27,352 nucleotides of DNA from DASPTH01 sp035623515 (lineage in GTDB: Bacteria > Actinomycetota > Acidimicrobiia > IMCC26256 > DASPTH01). Shown here in pieces: positions 16,225 through 24,394 of this stretch. Made by a program: the position numbers and the translations under genes. Location: the NCBI GenBank assembly GCA_035623515.1, contig DASPTH010000108.1, positions 1-27,352 of the forward strand, in the 5' to 3' direction. The notes under the pieces are model-generated. The model saw only the letters and a program-made list of their open reading frames with translations. It made no database searches and was not told the origin of the DNA. How positions within the stretch are numbered: position 1 is the first letter of the stretch; each line of letters starts with the position of its first letter.

Positions 16225-17115
16225 ATGGAGAAGCTGACGCGCGACGAGGCGATCGAGATCGCCAAGGACCCGTTCCACACTCGGCTGGACCCGTCCGACA
16301 TCCTGCTCACCGACCAGGTCGCCGTCGTCACCGGCGGTGGCGGCGGGATCGGCATGGGGATCGCGCTCGGGCTGGCCAAGTTCGGCGCCGACGTCGCCGT
16401 GCTCGACATCGTGCCCGAGCGGACCGAGCGGGCGGTCGAGGCCATCGGCGAGCTCGGCCGGACGGGCCTCGCGCTCCCCACCGACGTGATGGACACCGAC
16501 CAGATCCGCGCCGCGATCGCGCGGACGCACGAGCGCTTCGGGAGGATCGACATCCTCGTGAACAACGCGGGCGGGGTGCGCGGCGCCAAGTTCGTCGACC
16601 AGAGCGAACGCAGCTGGCGGCGCCACATCGACATCAACCTCGTGAGCATGCTCGCGGCGACCTCGGCGACGGTGCCGCACATGATCGAGAGCGGCGGCGG
16701 GTCGATCGTCAACGTCACGAGCATCGAGGGCTTCCGCGCCGCGCCGATGTACTCCGTGTACGCGGCGTGCAAGGCCGGCATGATCAACTTCACGCGCACG
16801 CTTGCCGTCGAGCTGGGCGAGTACGACATCCGCGTGAACGCCATCGCTCCCGACCTCACGACGACGCCGGGGCTGCGCGGCAACCGGACCGGCCCCGTCG
16901 ACCCGTCCACCTGGGTCGACTTCCCGTCGACCGCGGCCGACGTCTACCTCCCGTTGCGCCGGGAAGGTGTGGTCGAGGACTGCGCGGGCGTCGCGGTCTT
17001 CCTGTGCTCGTCGTTGGGTGGCTACATCACGGGCACGACGCTGAACGTCGACGGCGGCTCGTGGGCGTCGAGCGGCTGGAACCGCGACGGCTCCGGCGGC
17101 TGGACGTTGCACTGA
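16225..17115 (+). CDS. Short-chain dehydrogenase/reductase
   Basis: The 296-residue SDR has an N-terminal extension of about 28 residues before the Rossmann core, then TGGGGGIG (36-43), Asp after strand 2 (VLDIVPE), suggesting NAD(H), NNAG (113-116), catalytic Ser166 in VTSIEG, and YAACK with Y179 and K183. A GGYITGTTLNVDGG block near the C-terminus is typical of the FabG-like branch. It sits between the two related hairpins in a catabolic neighbourhood, so it may oxidise a hydroxy intermediate; substrate unknown. The ATG start is supported by the -10 element 8 nt upstream. Confidence 0.92.
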   Translation: MEKLTRDEAIEIAKDPFHTRLDPSDILLTDQVAVVTGGGGGIGMGIALGLAKFGADVAVLDIVPERTERAVEAIGELGRTGLALPTDVMDTDQIRAAIARTHERFGRIDILVNNAGGVRGAKFVDQSERSWRRHIDINLVSMLAATSATVPHMIESGGGSIVNVTSIEGFRAAPMYSVYAACKAGMINFTRTLAVELGEYDIRVNAIAPDLTTTPGLRGNRTGPVDPSTWVDFPSTAADVYLPLRREGVVEDCAGVAVFLCSSLGGYITGTTLNVDGGSWASSGWNRDGSGGWTLH

Positions 17116-17134
17116 CCCCGCCCCCGCTCCCCTC

Positions 17135-17187
17135 CCGAACTTGCGTCAGTGACCGACGTATAGCGTCTGTCACTGACGCAAGTTCGG
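17135..17187. repeat. Long hairpin, copy 2 of AACTTGCGTCA family
   Basis: CCGAACTTGCGTCAGTGAC (17135-17153) pairs perfectly with 17169-17187 (19 bp). One C-T mismatch follows, then GACG/CGTC around a 5-nt loop TATAG (17159-17163). The outer 11 nt equal those of copy 1, while the middle of the stem differs on both arms with pairing kept. It lies between convergent genes (SDR and P450), so it may serve as a bidirectional terminator, but there is no T-run. Confidence 0.8.
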
Positions 17188-17201
17188 TTGGTGTGGCGCG
17201 G

Positions 17202-18425
17202 CTACGTGGGCCAGACCAGCTCGAGGTTCTCGACCGAGCGGAGGCCCGTCACGTAGTGGAGGTCGATGCCGGGCTTCAGTTCGTACTCCGGGATGCGGCG
17301 GTGCCACTCGCGCAGCACGACGCGCAGCTCGCGGCGCGCGAGGTGAGACCCGAGACACCGGTGTACGCCGCCGCCGAACGCGAGATGGCGGTTCACCTCG
17401 CGGTCGAAGCGCACGTCGAACGCGTCGGGGAACTCCTCGGTGTCGACGTTGGCGGCTCCCACGCTGACGCCGATCGAGTCGCCCTTCTTGATCGGGCAAC
17501 CGGCGACCTCGGTGTCCTCGGTGCAGAAGCGCGGCACTCCCGGCACCGGCGACTCCCACCGCAGCAGCTCCTCCACCGCCGACGGGATGATCGACGGGTC
17601 GTCGACGATCTGCTGCCGGTGCTCGGGATGCTGCGCGAGGTACGCGAACGAGCACGTGAGCGAGTCGGTGACGGTGTCGAGCCCGGCCAGCAGGAACAGG
17701 AAGCAGATGTCGAGGATCTCCTCGCGCGTGAGCTGTTCGCCGTCGACCTTGGCGTCGAGGAACTGCGTGAGGATGTCGTCCCGCGGGTTCTGCTCGCGTT
17801 CGTCGAGGATCGCGTTGAAGAAGGCGTAGATGTCCTGTCCGTTCTGGTTCATCCGCTCCTGGCGCTCTTCCATGGTGAGCTCGAACCCGCCCGGGCGGAT
17901 GATGCCGTCCTTCATGCGGAGCATCGCGTCGAGCTCGTCCCACGGCAGGCCCATCAGCCCGAGGAACACCGACGACGGGAACGGCACCGCGAACTCGTCC
18001 GTGAAGTGGCACTCGCCGCGGTCGGCGAACATGTCCATGAAGTGGTTGACGCGCGCCGCGATGTCGGGCTCTGCCGCGTCCATGCGCTTCGGGGCGAACA
18101 GCGGGTCGAGCAGCTTGCGGTACTTCGAGTGATTCGGCGGGTCGACCGAGAGCGGGATGAGCGGTCGCACGTTGCCGAGCGACACGCCACCGAACGCGGC
18201 CGACGAGAAGCGCTTCGGGTCCTGGAACACTTCGTCGACTGCGGCCCGGCTCGCGACCATCACGCTGCCGCCGCCGGTGCGGTGGACCGCGGCCTGCTCG
18301 AGCAGCTCCTTGTAGTGGTACTGGGGGTGCGCCGCGTCGTCGGCGGCCATCGCGTCGTAACTGTCGTAGTCGAGCGGGACGCCGCTGCCCTCGGTCGTCT
18401 CCTCCGTGGTCACGTGTTCTTCCAT
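17202..18425 (-). CDS. Cytochrome P450
   Basis: The 407-residue soluble bacterial P450 has the I-helix oxygen-activation motif AGLDT (247-251), the K-helix EELLR (285-289) and the heme-binding loop FGGGVHRCLG (350-359) with Cys357 as the proximal thiolate. SVDPPNHSKYRKLLDPLF (C-helix, heme propionate contact) is also clear. It hydroxylates an unknown substrate and needs a ferredoxin and reductase, which are not in the window. It lies 11 bp after the crotonase gene on the same strand, so both are probably one operon for degradation of a lipid-like or terpenoid compound (inference). ATG 18425 has a GAGG 4 nt upstream; GTG 18413 is an alternative start. Confidence 0.94.
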   Translation of the reverse strand: MEEHVTTEETTEGSGVPLDYDSYDAMAADDAAHPQYHYKELLEQAAVHRTGGGSVMVASRAAVDEVFQDPKRFSSAAFGGVSLGNVRPLIPLSVDPPNHSKYRKLLDPLFAPKRMDAAEPDIAARVNHFMDMFADRGECHFTDEFAVPFPSSVFLGLMGLPWDELDAMLRMKDGIIRPGGFELTMEERQERMNQNGQDIYAFFNAILDEREQNPRDDILTQFLDAKVDGEQLTREEILDICFLFLLAGLDTVTDSLTCSFAYLAQHPEHRQQIVDDPSIIPSAVEELLRWESPVPGVPRFCTEDTEVAGCPIKKGDSIGVSVGAANVDTEEFPDAFDVRFDREVNRHLAFGGGVHRCLGSHLARRELRVVLREWHRRIPEYELKPGIDLHYVTGLRSVENLELVWPT

Positions 18426-18436
18426 GAGGCCTCGTT

Positions 18437-19345
18437 TCAAGCCGACGAGCGGACTTCTTCCCTGATCGCGAGCGCCACCGGAGGCGCGTCCTTCCAAGAC
18501 GGGACGCCGTCTTCGGGCAGGGCGACGAGCGCGCCGCCGCCGTGCACCTGCGCCCAGTGTGCGTGGTTGAGCTGGTGGATCGTGAAGCAGGCTGCCAACG
18601 CGTTGGTGAATCCCATGGCGTCCACGGTCTGGTTCACCGACTCCTTGACGAGGAACGCTGTCATCGTGGGCACGGCCGCGAGGCGCCGGGCGAACTCGAG
18701 AGCGCGGTCGCTCAGCTCGTGAGCAGGGAAGACCTTGCTCACCATGCCCAGGCGGTGCGCTTCCTCGGCGTCGATCCCGTCACCGGTGAGCATGAGCTCC
18801 TTGGTCTTCCGGGGCCCGAACTCCCACGGATGCGCGAAGTACTCGAGGCCGCACATGCCCATGCGGGTGCCGACGACGTCGGCGAACCGGGCGTCGTCGG
18901 CGGCCACGATGAGGTCGCACGCCCACATCAACATGAGCCCGGCGGCGTACACGGCTCCTTGCACCTGCGCGACGGTGATCTTGCGGAGATCGCGCCACCG
19001 CTTCGTGTTCTCGAAGAAGTAGTGCCATTCCTGGAGCATGTTGTGCTCGGCGCCCTTGCGGGTACCGCCGTTGATCCGCGCGGTGACGTGCTGCCCGGGG
19101 CCGGGGTCGAGCTCCGCGAGCGCCTCCTTCGTGCCCAGGTCGTGTCCCGACGAGAAGGTGGGGCCGGTGCCGCCGAGGATGACGACCCGCACCCGGTCGT
19201 CGGCCTCCGCGGCGAGGAACGCGTCACCGAGCTCGACGAGCAGGCCGCGGCTCTGCGCGTTCCGGCTCTCGGGCCGGTTCATCATGATCCGCGCGATGCT
19301 GCCGTCGTCGAGCGACTCGTACGTGACGTACTGGTAGTCGGGCAT
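18437..19345 (-). CDS. Enoyl-CoA hydratase/isomerase (crotonase) family protein
   Basis: The 302-residue protein has the crotonase fold: N-terminal IARIMMNRPESRNAQ, the oxyanion-hole segment FSSGHDLG (64-71) and a second one in VQGAVYAAGLMLMWACDLIV (128-147). By my alignment the two glutamates that catalyse hydration in enoyl-CoA hydratase are missing: the first position is Met138 and the second falls in FADVVGTRMG, where no Glu is present. It may therefore catalyse another crotonase reaction, such as isomerisation, hydrolysis or C-C cleavage. The insert at 78-115 is longer than usual. ATG 19345 is chosen because GGGAAG lies 6 nt upstream; ATG 19351 is two codons earlier. P450 follows in the same operon. 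Confidence 0.88.
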   Translation of the reverse strand: MPDYQYVTYESLDDGSIARIMMNRPESRNAQSRGLLVELGDAFLAAEADDRVRVVILGGTGPTFSSGHDLGTKEALAELDPGPGQHVTARINGGTRKGAEHNMLQEWHYFFENTKRWRDLRKITVAQVQGAVYAAGLMLMWACDLIVAADDARFADVVGTRMGMCGLEYFAHPWEFGPRKTKELMLTGDGIDAEEAHRLGMVSKVFPAHELSDRALEFARRLAAVPTMTAFLVKESVNQTVDAMGFTNALAACFTIHQLNHAHWAQVHGGGALVALPEDGVPSWKDAPPVALAIREEVRSSA

Positions 19346-19393
19346 GTGCATCTTCCCGTGCGCGCCTGACTCGGGCACCCCGCGGGCCCGCCG

Positions 19394-19399
19394 AATCTA
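19394..19399 (-). promoter_or_regulatory. Possible -10 element for crotonase-P450 operon
   Basis: TAGATT on the minus strand, with a leader of about 40-50 nt before the ATG at 19345. No good -35 is visible, so this is tentative. Confidence 0.25.
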
Positions 19400-19421
19400 G
19401 ACCAGGTCGAAAGAATACGAC

Positions 19422-19427
19422 TAGCTT
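19422..19427 (+). promoter_or_regulatory. -10 element, leaderless CoA-transferase mRNA
   Basis: TAGCTT lies exactly 8 nt before the ATG at 19436, and no ribosome binding site is present. Confidence 0.5.
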
Positions 19428-19435
19428 CGCCCGTC

Positions 19436-21724
19436 ATGACCGCTGGCGCGAACGCAGGGATCCTCGACGGCATCCGGATCGTCGACCTCTCCGACGGCAT
19501 CGCCGGCCCGGTGGCCACGCTGCTCCTCGCGGAGGCCGGTGCCGACGTCGTCACCGTCGAGCCCCCGGGCGGCGCGGCGTCCCGCGCGCGGCCGGGCTTC
19601 CGGACGTGGAACCGCAGCAAGCGCAGCGTCGTGCTCGACGTCGACCGCGAGGACGGTCGGGCGGAGCTCGACGCGTTGCTCGCCGCCGCCGACGTCGTCG
19701 TGCACAACTTCGGGCCCGCGCGCGCGCGGGAACTCGCGCTCGACGACGACCGCCTCGCACGCGCGCATCCCCAGCTCATCGCCTGCTCGGTGCTGTCGTG
19801 GCCCGCCAACCACGCCGACGCCGACCGACCGGTCGACGAGCTGCTGGCGGCCGCGCGCCTCGGCGTGTTCGACGAGCAGTACGGCTACCGCGACGGCCCG
19901 ATCTTCCTGCGGGTGCCGATCGGCAACTGGGCTGCGGTGTACAACGCGGCCGCGGGCATCGTCGCCCGGCTCGTCGTGCGCCAGCGGACGGGCCGCGCCG
20001 GGCCCGCGCACACGAGCCTCGTGCAGGGCACGCTCGGGCCGATGGCGATGCACTGGCGCCGCGCCGAACGCCCGTCGCCCTCGCTCGAGTGGGGCATGCC
20101 GAAGTCGAACACGATGGCGACGCTCTTCGAGTGTGGCGACGGTGTCTGGATCCACCACATGGGGCGCACCGAGCTGTCGCCGCTCATGGACGAGGTGATC
20201 GAGGAGCTGGGCTCCCCGGCGATGCTGCCCGCGGAACAGACCGGCACGCTCCGCCCCGGCTACGCGCGCGAGGTCTACGTGGAGGCGTTCAAGCGCCGCC
20301 CGAGCAAGGACTGGCTCGAGGACTTCTGGGCCCACGACGTGCCGGTGCAACCGGCGGTCCCGCTCGGCGAGGTCCTCCACGACGAGCAGTCACGCGCCAA
20401 CGAGTACGTGATCGAGATCGACGACCCCGTCGCCGGGCACATCACGGTGCCGGGCCTGCCCCTCACGATCAGTCCGCCACAGCGCGTGCGCGGCACCGCG
20501 CCCGACCTCGGTGCGCACACCGACGAGGTCCGGGCCGAGTGGCAGGCGTCGAACCGCGCGAAGGGCACAGGGGCCGACTCGAACGGCGAGCGCGGCACCC
20601 AGCGCTGGCCGCTCGAAGGCGTGAAGGTGCTCGACCTCGGGAACTTCCTCGCCGGGCCGTTCGGACCGATGCTGCTCGCCGACATGGGCGCCGAGGTCGT
20701 CAAGCTCGAGTCGGCCACCGGCGACCCGATGCGCCACGTCGAATGGTCGTTCATCGGGTGCCAGCGGGGCAAGCGCAGCGTCGCGCTCGACCTCAAGTCG
20801 CCCGACGCGCGGCCCGCGCTCGAGGCGCTGATCCGCTGGGCCGACGTGGTGCACCACAACCTGCGCATGCCCGCCGCCAAGCGACTGGGCCTCGACTACG
20901 AGTCGGTGCGCGCGGTCAAGCCGGACGTCGTGTTCTGCCACACGAGCTCCTACGGGCCGCGCGGGCCGCGCGCCGACTGGCCGGGGTACGACCAGCTCTT
21001 CCAGTCGTCGTGCGGCTGGGAGGTCGCCGGCGCGGGCGAGGGCAACCCGCCGATGTGGCACCGGCTCGGCTTCTGCGACCACCTGTGCGCGATGGCGTCG
21101 GTCGTCAGCACCTTGCTCGCGCTGTACCACCGCGACGCAACCGGCGAGGGGCAGGCGGTCGCCGCGTCCCTGCTCGGCGCGGGAGTGTTGACGAACAGCG
21201 AGACGTACCTCGACGACGACGGGCAACTCGCGCCCGTGCCCGCGCTCGACCACGAGCAAACCGGCATCGCGCCCGGGTACCGCATCGTGCCGGTCGCCGA
21301 CGGCTGGGTCGCGATCGCGGCGACCGCTCCCGAGCACCTCGAGGCGCTGTGCTCGGTCGCCGGCGTGGACGACGTCGCCGCGGTCGCCGACGGCATGCGA
21401 GACCGCAAGGCCGACGAGATCCTCGCCGCGCTGGAGGCGGCGGGGGTGCCCTCGGAGCCGGTCCGTCAGGACCAGAACGACCCGTTCTTCGCGTCCCCGG
21501 AGAACCAGGCCGCCGGGCTCGTCGCCCGCTACCCGCACCCGATCTACGGCACCGTCGAGCAGCCGGGCGCGTTCTGGTGGTTCGGCGACCTCGACGTCCG
21601 CCTCGACAAGGCACCGCCGGCGCTCGGCGAGCACACCGTCGAGATCCTCGAGGAAGTCGGGTTGGCACGCGACGAGATCGACCGGCTCGTTGCCGCCGGT
21701 GTCGCCACCGTGTTCGCGCCATGA
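19436..21724 (+). CDS. Tandem two-domain CaiB/BaiF (class III) CoA-transferase
   Basis: The 762-residue protein contains two class III CoA-transferase domains in a row. The first (about 10-375) begins GIRIVDLSDGIAGPVATLLLAEAGADVV; the second (about 390-750) begins GVKVLDLGNFLAGPFGPMLLADMGAEVV (each cited in part). A ~20-residue linker joins them. The second domain has GYDQLFQ with D519 where the family keeps its catalytic Asp (as in formyl-CoA transferase); the first has VDELLAAARLG with D134 at a comparable place. Class III enzymes work as dimers of interlocked chains, so the tandem form may act as an intramolecular pair. It activates an acid to its CoA ester; the substrate is unknown. The VOC gene overlaps its stop by ATGA. 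Confidence 0.92.
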   Translation: MTAGANAGILDGIRIVDLSDGIAGPVATLLLAEAGADVVTVEPPGGAASRARPGFRTWNRSKRSVVLDVDREDGRAELDALLAAADVVVHNFGPARARELALDDDRLARAHPQLIACSVLSWPANHADADRPVDELLAAARLGVFDEQYGYRDGPIFLRVPIGNWAAVYNAAAGIVARLVVRQRTGRAGPAHTSLVQGTLGPMAMHWRRAERPSPSLEWGMPKSNTMATLFECGDGVWIHHMGRTELSPLMDEVIEELGSPAMLPAEQTGTLRPGYAREVYVEAFKRRPSKDWLEDFWAHDVPVQPAVPLGEVLHDEQSRANEYVIEIDDPVAGHITVPGLPLTISPPQRVRGTAPDLGAHTDEVRAEWQASNRAKGTGADSNGERGTQRWPLEGVKVLDLGNFLAGPFGPMLLADMGAEVVKLESATGDPMRHVEWSFIGCQRGKRSVALDLKSPDARPALEALIRWADVVHHNLRMPAAKRLGLDYESVRAVKPDVVFCHTSSYGPRGPRADWPGYDQLFQSSCGWEVAGAGEGNPPMWHRLGFCDHLCAMASVVSTLLALYHRDATGEGQAVAASLLGAGVLTNSETYLDDDGQLAPVPALDHEQTGIAPGYRIVPVADGWVAIAATAPEHLEALCSVAGVDDVAAVADGMRDRKADEILAALEAAGVPSEPVRQDQNDPFFASPENQAAGLVARYPHPIYGTVEQPGAFWWFGDLDVRLDKAPPALGEHTVEILEEVGLARDEIDRLVAAGVATVFAP

Positions 21725-22185
21725 GCATCCAGGCCGTGTCGCACATCGCGGTCGGCGTACGCGACATGGACACGGCACTCGGCTTCTACCGCGACGTGCT
21801 CGGTCTGCGCGTCACGGCCGACAAGATCGAGGAGTTCGCGCAGGGTCCCGGGCAGCCGCCCGCGCAACGCCGGGCCGTGTACCTGCGCTGGGTCGACGGT
21901 CCGCACGCGAGCTTCGTCGTCCTCGACCAGCAGATCACCAACGAGATCGAAGGTGCCCCCGCCAAGCTGTTCCAGATGGGCTGCCACCACTTCGCGTTCT
22001 GGGTCGACGACATCGACGGCATGCTCGAGCGTGTGCGCGCGGCGGGGATCGACGTGGTGATGGGCGGCGATCCGGAGTCGGCGGCCGACACGGTGATGTA
22101 CGGCGAGCCGCCCGGCGGTCGTGTGCGGAGCGTGTTCCTGCGCGACCCCGAGGGGAACTACGTGCAGCTCGACCAGCGCGCGTAA
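21721..22185 (+). CDS. VOC (glyoxalase/dioxygenase-fold) family protein
   Basis: The 154-residue protein has one full vicinal-oxygen-chelate module pair: SHIAVGVRDMDTALGFYRDVLGL (in part, residues 7-29) and HHFAFWVDDIDGMLERVRAAGI, ending RDPEGNYVQLDQ. Likely metal ligands are His8 and His89 or His90. The usual C-terminal Glu (in DPDGNLVEL) is Gln149 here, which may alter the metal site. The ATG overlaps the CoA-transferase stop, so the two proteins are probably made together and act in the same pathway. Function could be an epimerase, isomerase, lyase or dioxygenase. Confidence 0.88.
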   Translation: MSIQAVSHIAVGVRDMDTALGFYRDVLGLRVTADKIEEFAQGPGQPPAQRRAVYLRWVDGPHASFVVLDQQITNEIEGAPAKLFQMGCHHFAFWVDDIDGMLERVRAAGIDVVMGGDPESAADTVMYGEPPGGRVRSVFLRDPEGNYVQLDQRA

Positions 22186-22195
22186 CGCGAGCGGT

Positions 22196-24394
22196 TCAGC
22201 CGGCGAGGGCCGTCACCGACACGGGCAACGCGCCCATGCGCGGCATGCCGGTGATCGGGTCGTAGTCGGCGTCGGCCCGCAACAGCCGGTTGGTGTTGGC
22301 TCCGTCGACACGCGGGTCTTCGTGCTCGCCGGGGTTGGCACCGAAGCCGTGGCTCATCGACACGACACCGGGGCGCAGATCGTGGTCGGCCTCCACGATC
22401 CCGACGATCGCGTCGTGTTCGGAGCGGATGCAGACCGTGTCTCCGGGAGTGAGTCCGAGCGCGCTGAGGTCGACCGGGCTCATGAACGCCGGGTTGTAGC
22501 GGCGGCCGCGCATGAGCCCGGGGAGGTTCCGGCCGGTCGAGTTGATGACGCGGTTCTCGCGGCGCGGGACGAGGAGAAACGGCCGCTCTGCCGCGCGCTC
22601 GCGCACGGTCACGTAGTCCTCGGAGCCGATCGCGTGCAGCTCCGCGAGCAGATCGGCGTTCCCCACGTCGAGGCGCGCCTCGCAGCCGGTGTCACGCGGC
22701 GCCACCCGCTGTTCCTGGAGGTGCTCGAACACGTGACCGTGGGGATGGCGCTTGACCTCCGCGAGCGGGACGTTCGAGCCGCGACACATGATCTCGAAGA
22801 GCTCGTCGGTCGTCGGCTCGTGGTCCATGTCGAGCGGGATGGGCTCGAGCGGTGCCTCGAGGTAGCCGAGCGGCGAACCGAACACGCTGAGCCAGCTCAT
22901 CGACAGCCCGAGCCGCTGCCCGACCCGGTAGAAGAGCTGCCAGTCCTCGATGAGGTCGGAGCCTGCCGGCGGATCGAGCAACGCGGGCGTGTACTGCGCG
23001 TACGGCTCCGAGAAGCCGTACGCGATGTTGTGGTACTTGATCCCCTCCGTCACCTGGGTCATGCCCGGCGTCTCGAAGGTCATCTTCGTCGCGGCGACGT
23101 AGTGCGCCGCGCGCGCAGTCGGCGAGTGCCACACGTCGGTCGTGACGAACAGCTCGAGATCGGCCAGGGCCTCCTGGGTGCGCCGCTGGTCGGGCCACGC
23201 CATCATCGGGCTGCCGCCCGCGTTGAAGAGCGCCCGGATCTGCCCCTCGCCCGGTGTGAGGATCTCCTCGGCGAGCGCGCCGGTGGGCAGCCCGGCGACC
23301 GTCTGACCGAGCCCGCGCACGCGGAGCTTGGCGCCGACGTCCCACGCCCGGTACGGCGCGAAGGCCTGCGCCTTCGCCGGGTTCGGCGGCAACAGGACGT
23401 TGGGGCGTTCGACGCGATCGCCCTCGCGAGCGTGGAACCCTCGCACGGAGTCGATGCAGAGCAGGAGATACGACACGAGGCTGCTGCGGCTGGTCATGCT
23501 GACGCCGGTGCCGCCGCCCGTTCCGCCACGGCGCGCGCGCCCGAGGAGCCGCGCCGCCTCGACGAGGTCGTCGACCGGGACGTCGGCGCGCGCGGCCGCG
23601 TACTCGGGCGTGAACGGCGCGACCGCGCGCCGGAGCTCGTCGAGCCCGTCGACGTTCTCGGCCACGAAGTGTGAGTCGACCATGCCTTCGCGCAGCAGCA
23701 CGTGCAGGATCGCGGCGACGAGGGTGGCGTCCTCGTTGGGTCGCGGCTGCAAGTGCACGTGGGCGAGTCGCGCGGTCTCGGTGCGCCGCGGATCGATCAC
23801 CAGCAGCTTCATGCCGCGCTCGACGGCGTGGTGGAGTTGGCGCGCCGGGTTCTCACCGATGAACTGCTTGGAGATCACGGGGTTCGTTCCCACGAAGAGC
23901 CAGGCGTCGGCGTCTTCGAGGCGGTTGCGGCCACCGAGCCAGAGGCCGTGCACCGCGTTGGCGATCATGATCCCCGGCTGGTCGATCGTGGCGGCCGAGA
24001 AGAACATGGTGGAGCCGAGCGCTCGCAACATGGCCGCCGCCATGCCACCCATCGTCGGGTACGCGATGTTCGACGTACCCGTGTACATCGCCACGGAGCG
24101 CGGTCCGTGACGCTCGACGATGTCGGCCAGCCGGTCGGCAACCTCCGCGACCAGCTGCTCGTTGGTGATCGGCTCGTAGGAGCCGTCGGGACGCCGCTTC
24201 AGGCTGTGCAGGAGCCGCTCCGGGCTGGAGTGGATCTCGGGCAGCGCTCGCCCCTTCGGGCAGGTGTAGCCGCCGAACAACGGTGCGTCTCGATCACCGT
24301 GCACCTCGACCGCGCGCCCGTCGTCGACGGTCACGACGATCGGGCACAGCGCGGTGCACAGCCGGCACATGCTCGTGGTCGTGGTCGTCGTCAC
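22196..24394 (-). CDS. Molybdopterin-dependent oxidoreductase (DMSO reductase/formate dehydrogenase family)
   Basis: The 732-residue protein starts with a 4Fe-4S motif (C10, C13, C17 and C45 in YTCPKG), followed by the molybdopterin domains (LFVGTNPVISK, VIDPRRTETA, LFNAGGSPMMAW) and the C-terminal dinucleotide-binding domain (LVPRRENRVINS, GLTPGDTVCIRSE). There is no Tat signal, so it is cytosolic. Where relatives have Cys, Sec or Ser as molybdenum ligand, my alignment of TIDQPGIMIANAVHG (137-150) gives Met143, so ligand and substrate are uncertain. The GTG start overlaps the stop of the upstream hydroxy-acid oxidase gene (GTGA). An internal ATG at residue 9 is a less likely start because it directly abuts C10. 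Confidence 0.92.
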   Translation of the reverse strand: MTTTTTTSMCRLCTALCPIVVTVDDGRAVEVHGDRDAPLFGGYTCPKGRALPEIHSSPERLLHSLKRRPDGSYEPITNEQLVAEVADRLADIVERHGPRSVAMYTGTSNIAYPTMGGMAAAMLRALGSTMFFSAATIDQPGIMIANAVHGLWLGGRNRLEDADAWLFVGTNPVISKQFIGENPARQLHHAVERGMKLLVIDPRRTETARLAHVHLQPRPNEDATLVAAILHVLLREGMVDSHFVAENVDGLDELRRAVAPFTPEYAAARADVPVDDLVEAARLLGRARRGGTGGGTGVSMTSRSSLVSYLLLCIDSVRGFHAREGDRVERPNVLLPPNPAKAQAFAPYRAWDVGAKLRVRGLGQTVAGLPTGALAEEILTPGEGQIRALFNAGGSPMMAWPDQRRTQEALADLELFVTTDVWHSPTARAAHYVAATKMTFETPGMTQVTEGIKYHNIAYGFSEPYAQYTPALLDPPAGSDLIEDWQLFYRVGQRLGLSMSWLSVFGSPLGYLEAPLEPIPLDMDHEPTTDELFEIMCRGSNVPLAEVKRHPHGHVFEHLQEQRVAPRDTGCEARLDVGNADLLAELHAIGSEDYVTVRERAAERPFLLVPRRENRVINSTGRNLPGLMRGRRYNPAFMSPVDLSALGLTPGDTVCIRSEHDAIVGIVEADHDLRPGVVSMSHGFGANPGEHEDPRVDGANTNRLLRADADYDPITGMPRMGALPVSVTALAG

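Noticed and set aside
12252..16910. A 1,552-codon open frame on the minus strand
   Set aside because: It lies antisense to the transporter, amidohydrolase and SDR genes. It is full of Arg, His, Val and Glu, as expected for a shadow frame in GC-rich DNA, and has no recognisable domain.
16125..17187. The hairpins as ends of a mobile element carrying the SDR gene
   Set aside because: Each is a self-contained hairpin rather than one half of a terminal inverted repeat. No transposase or target duplication is visible, and the enclosed gene has normal composition.
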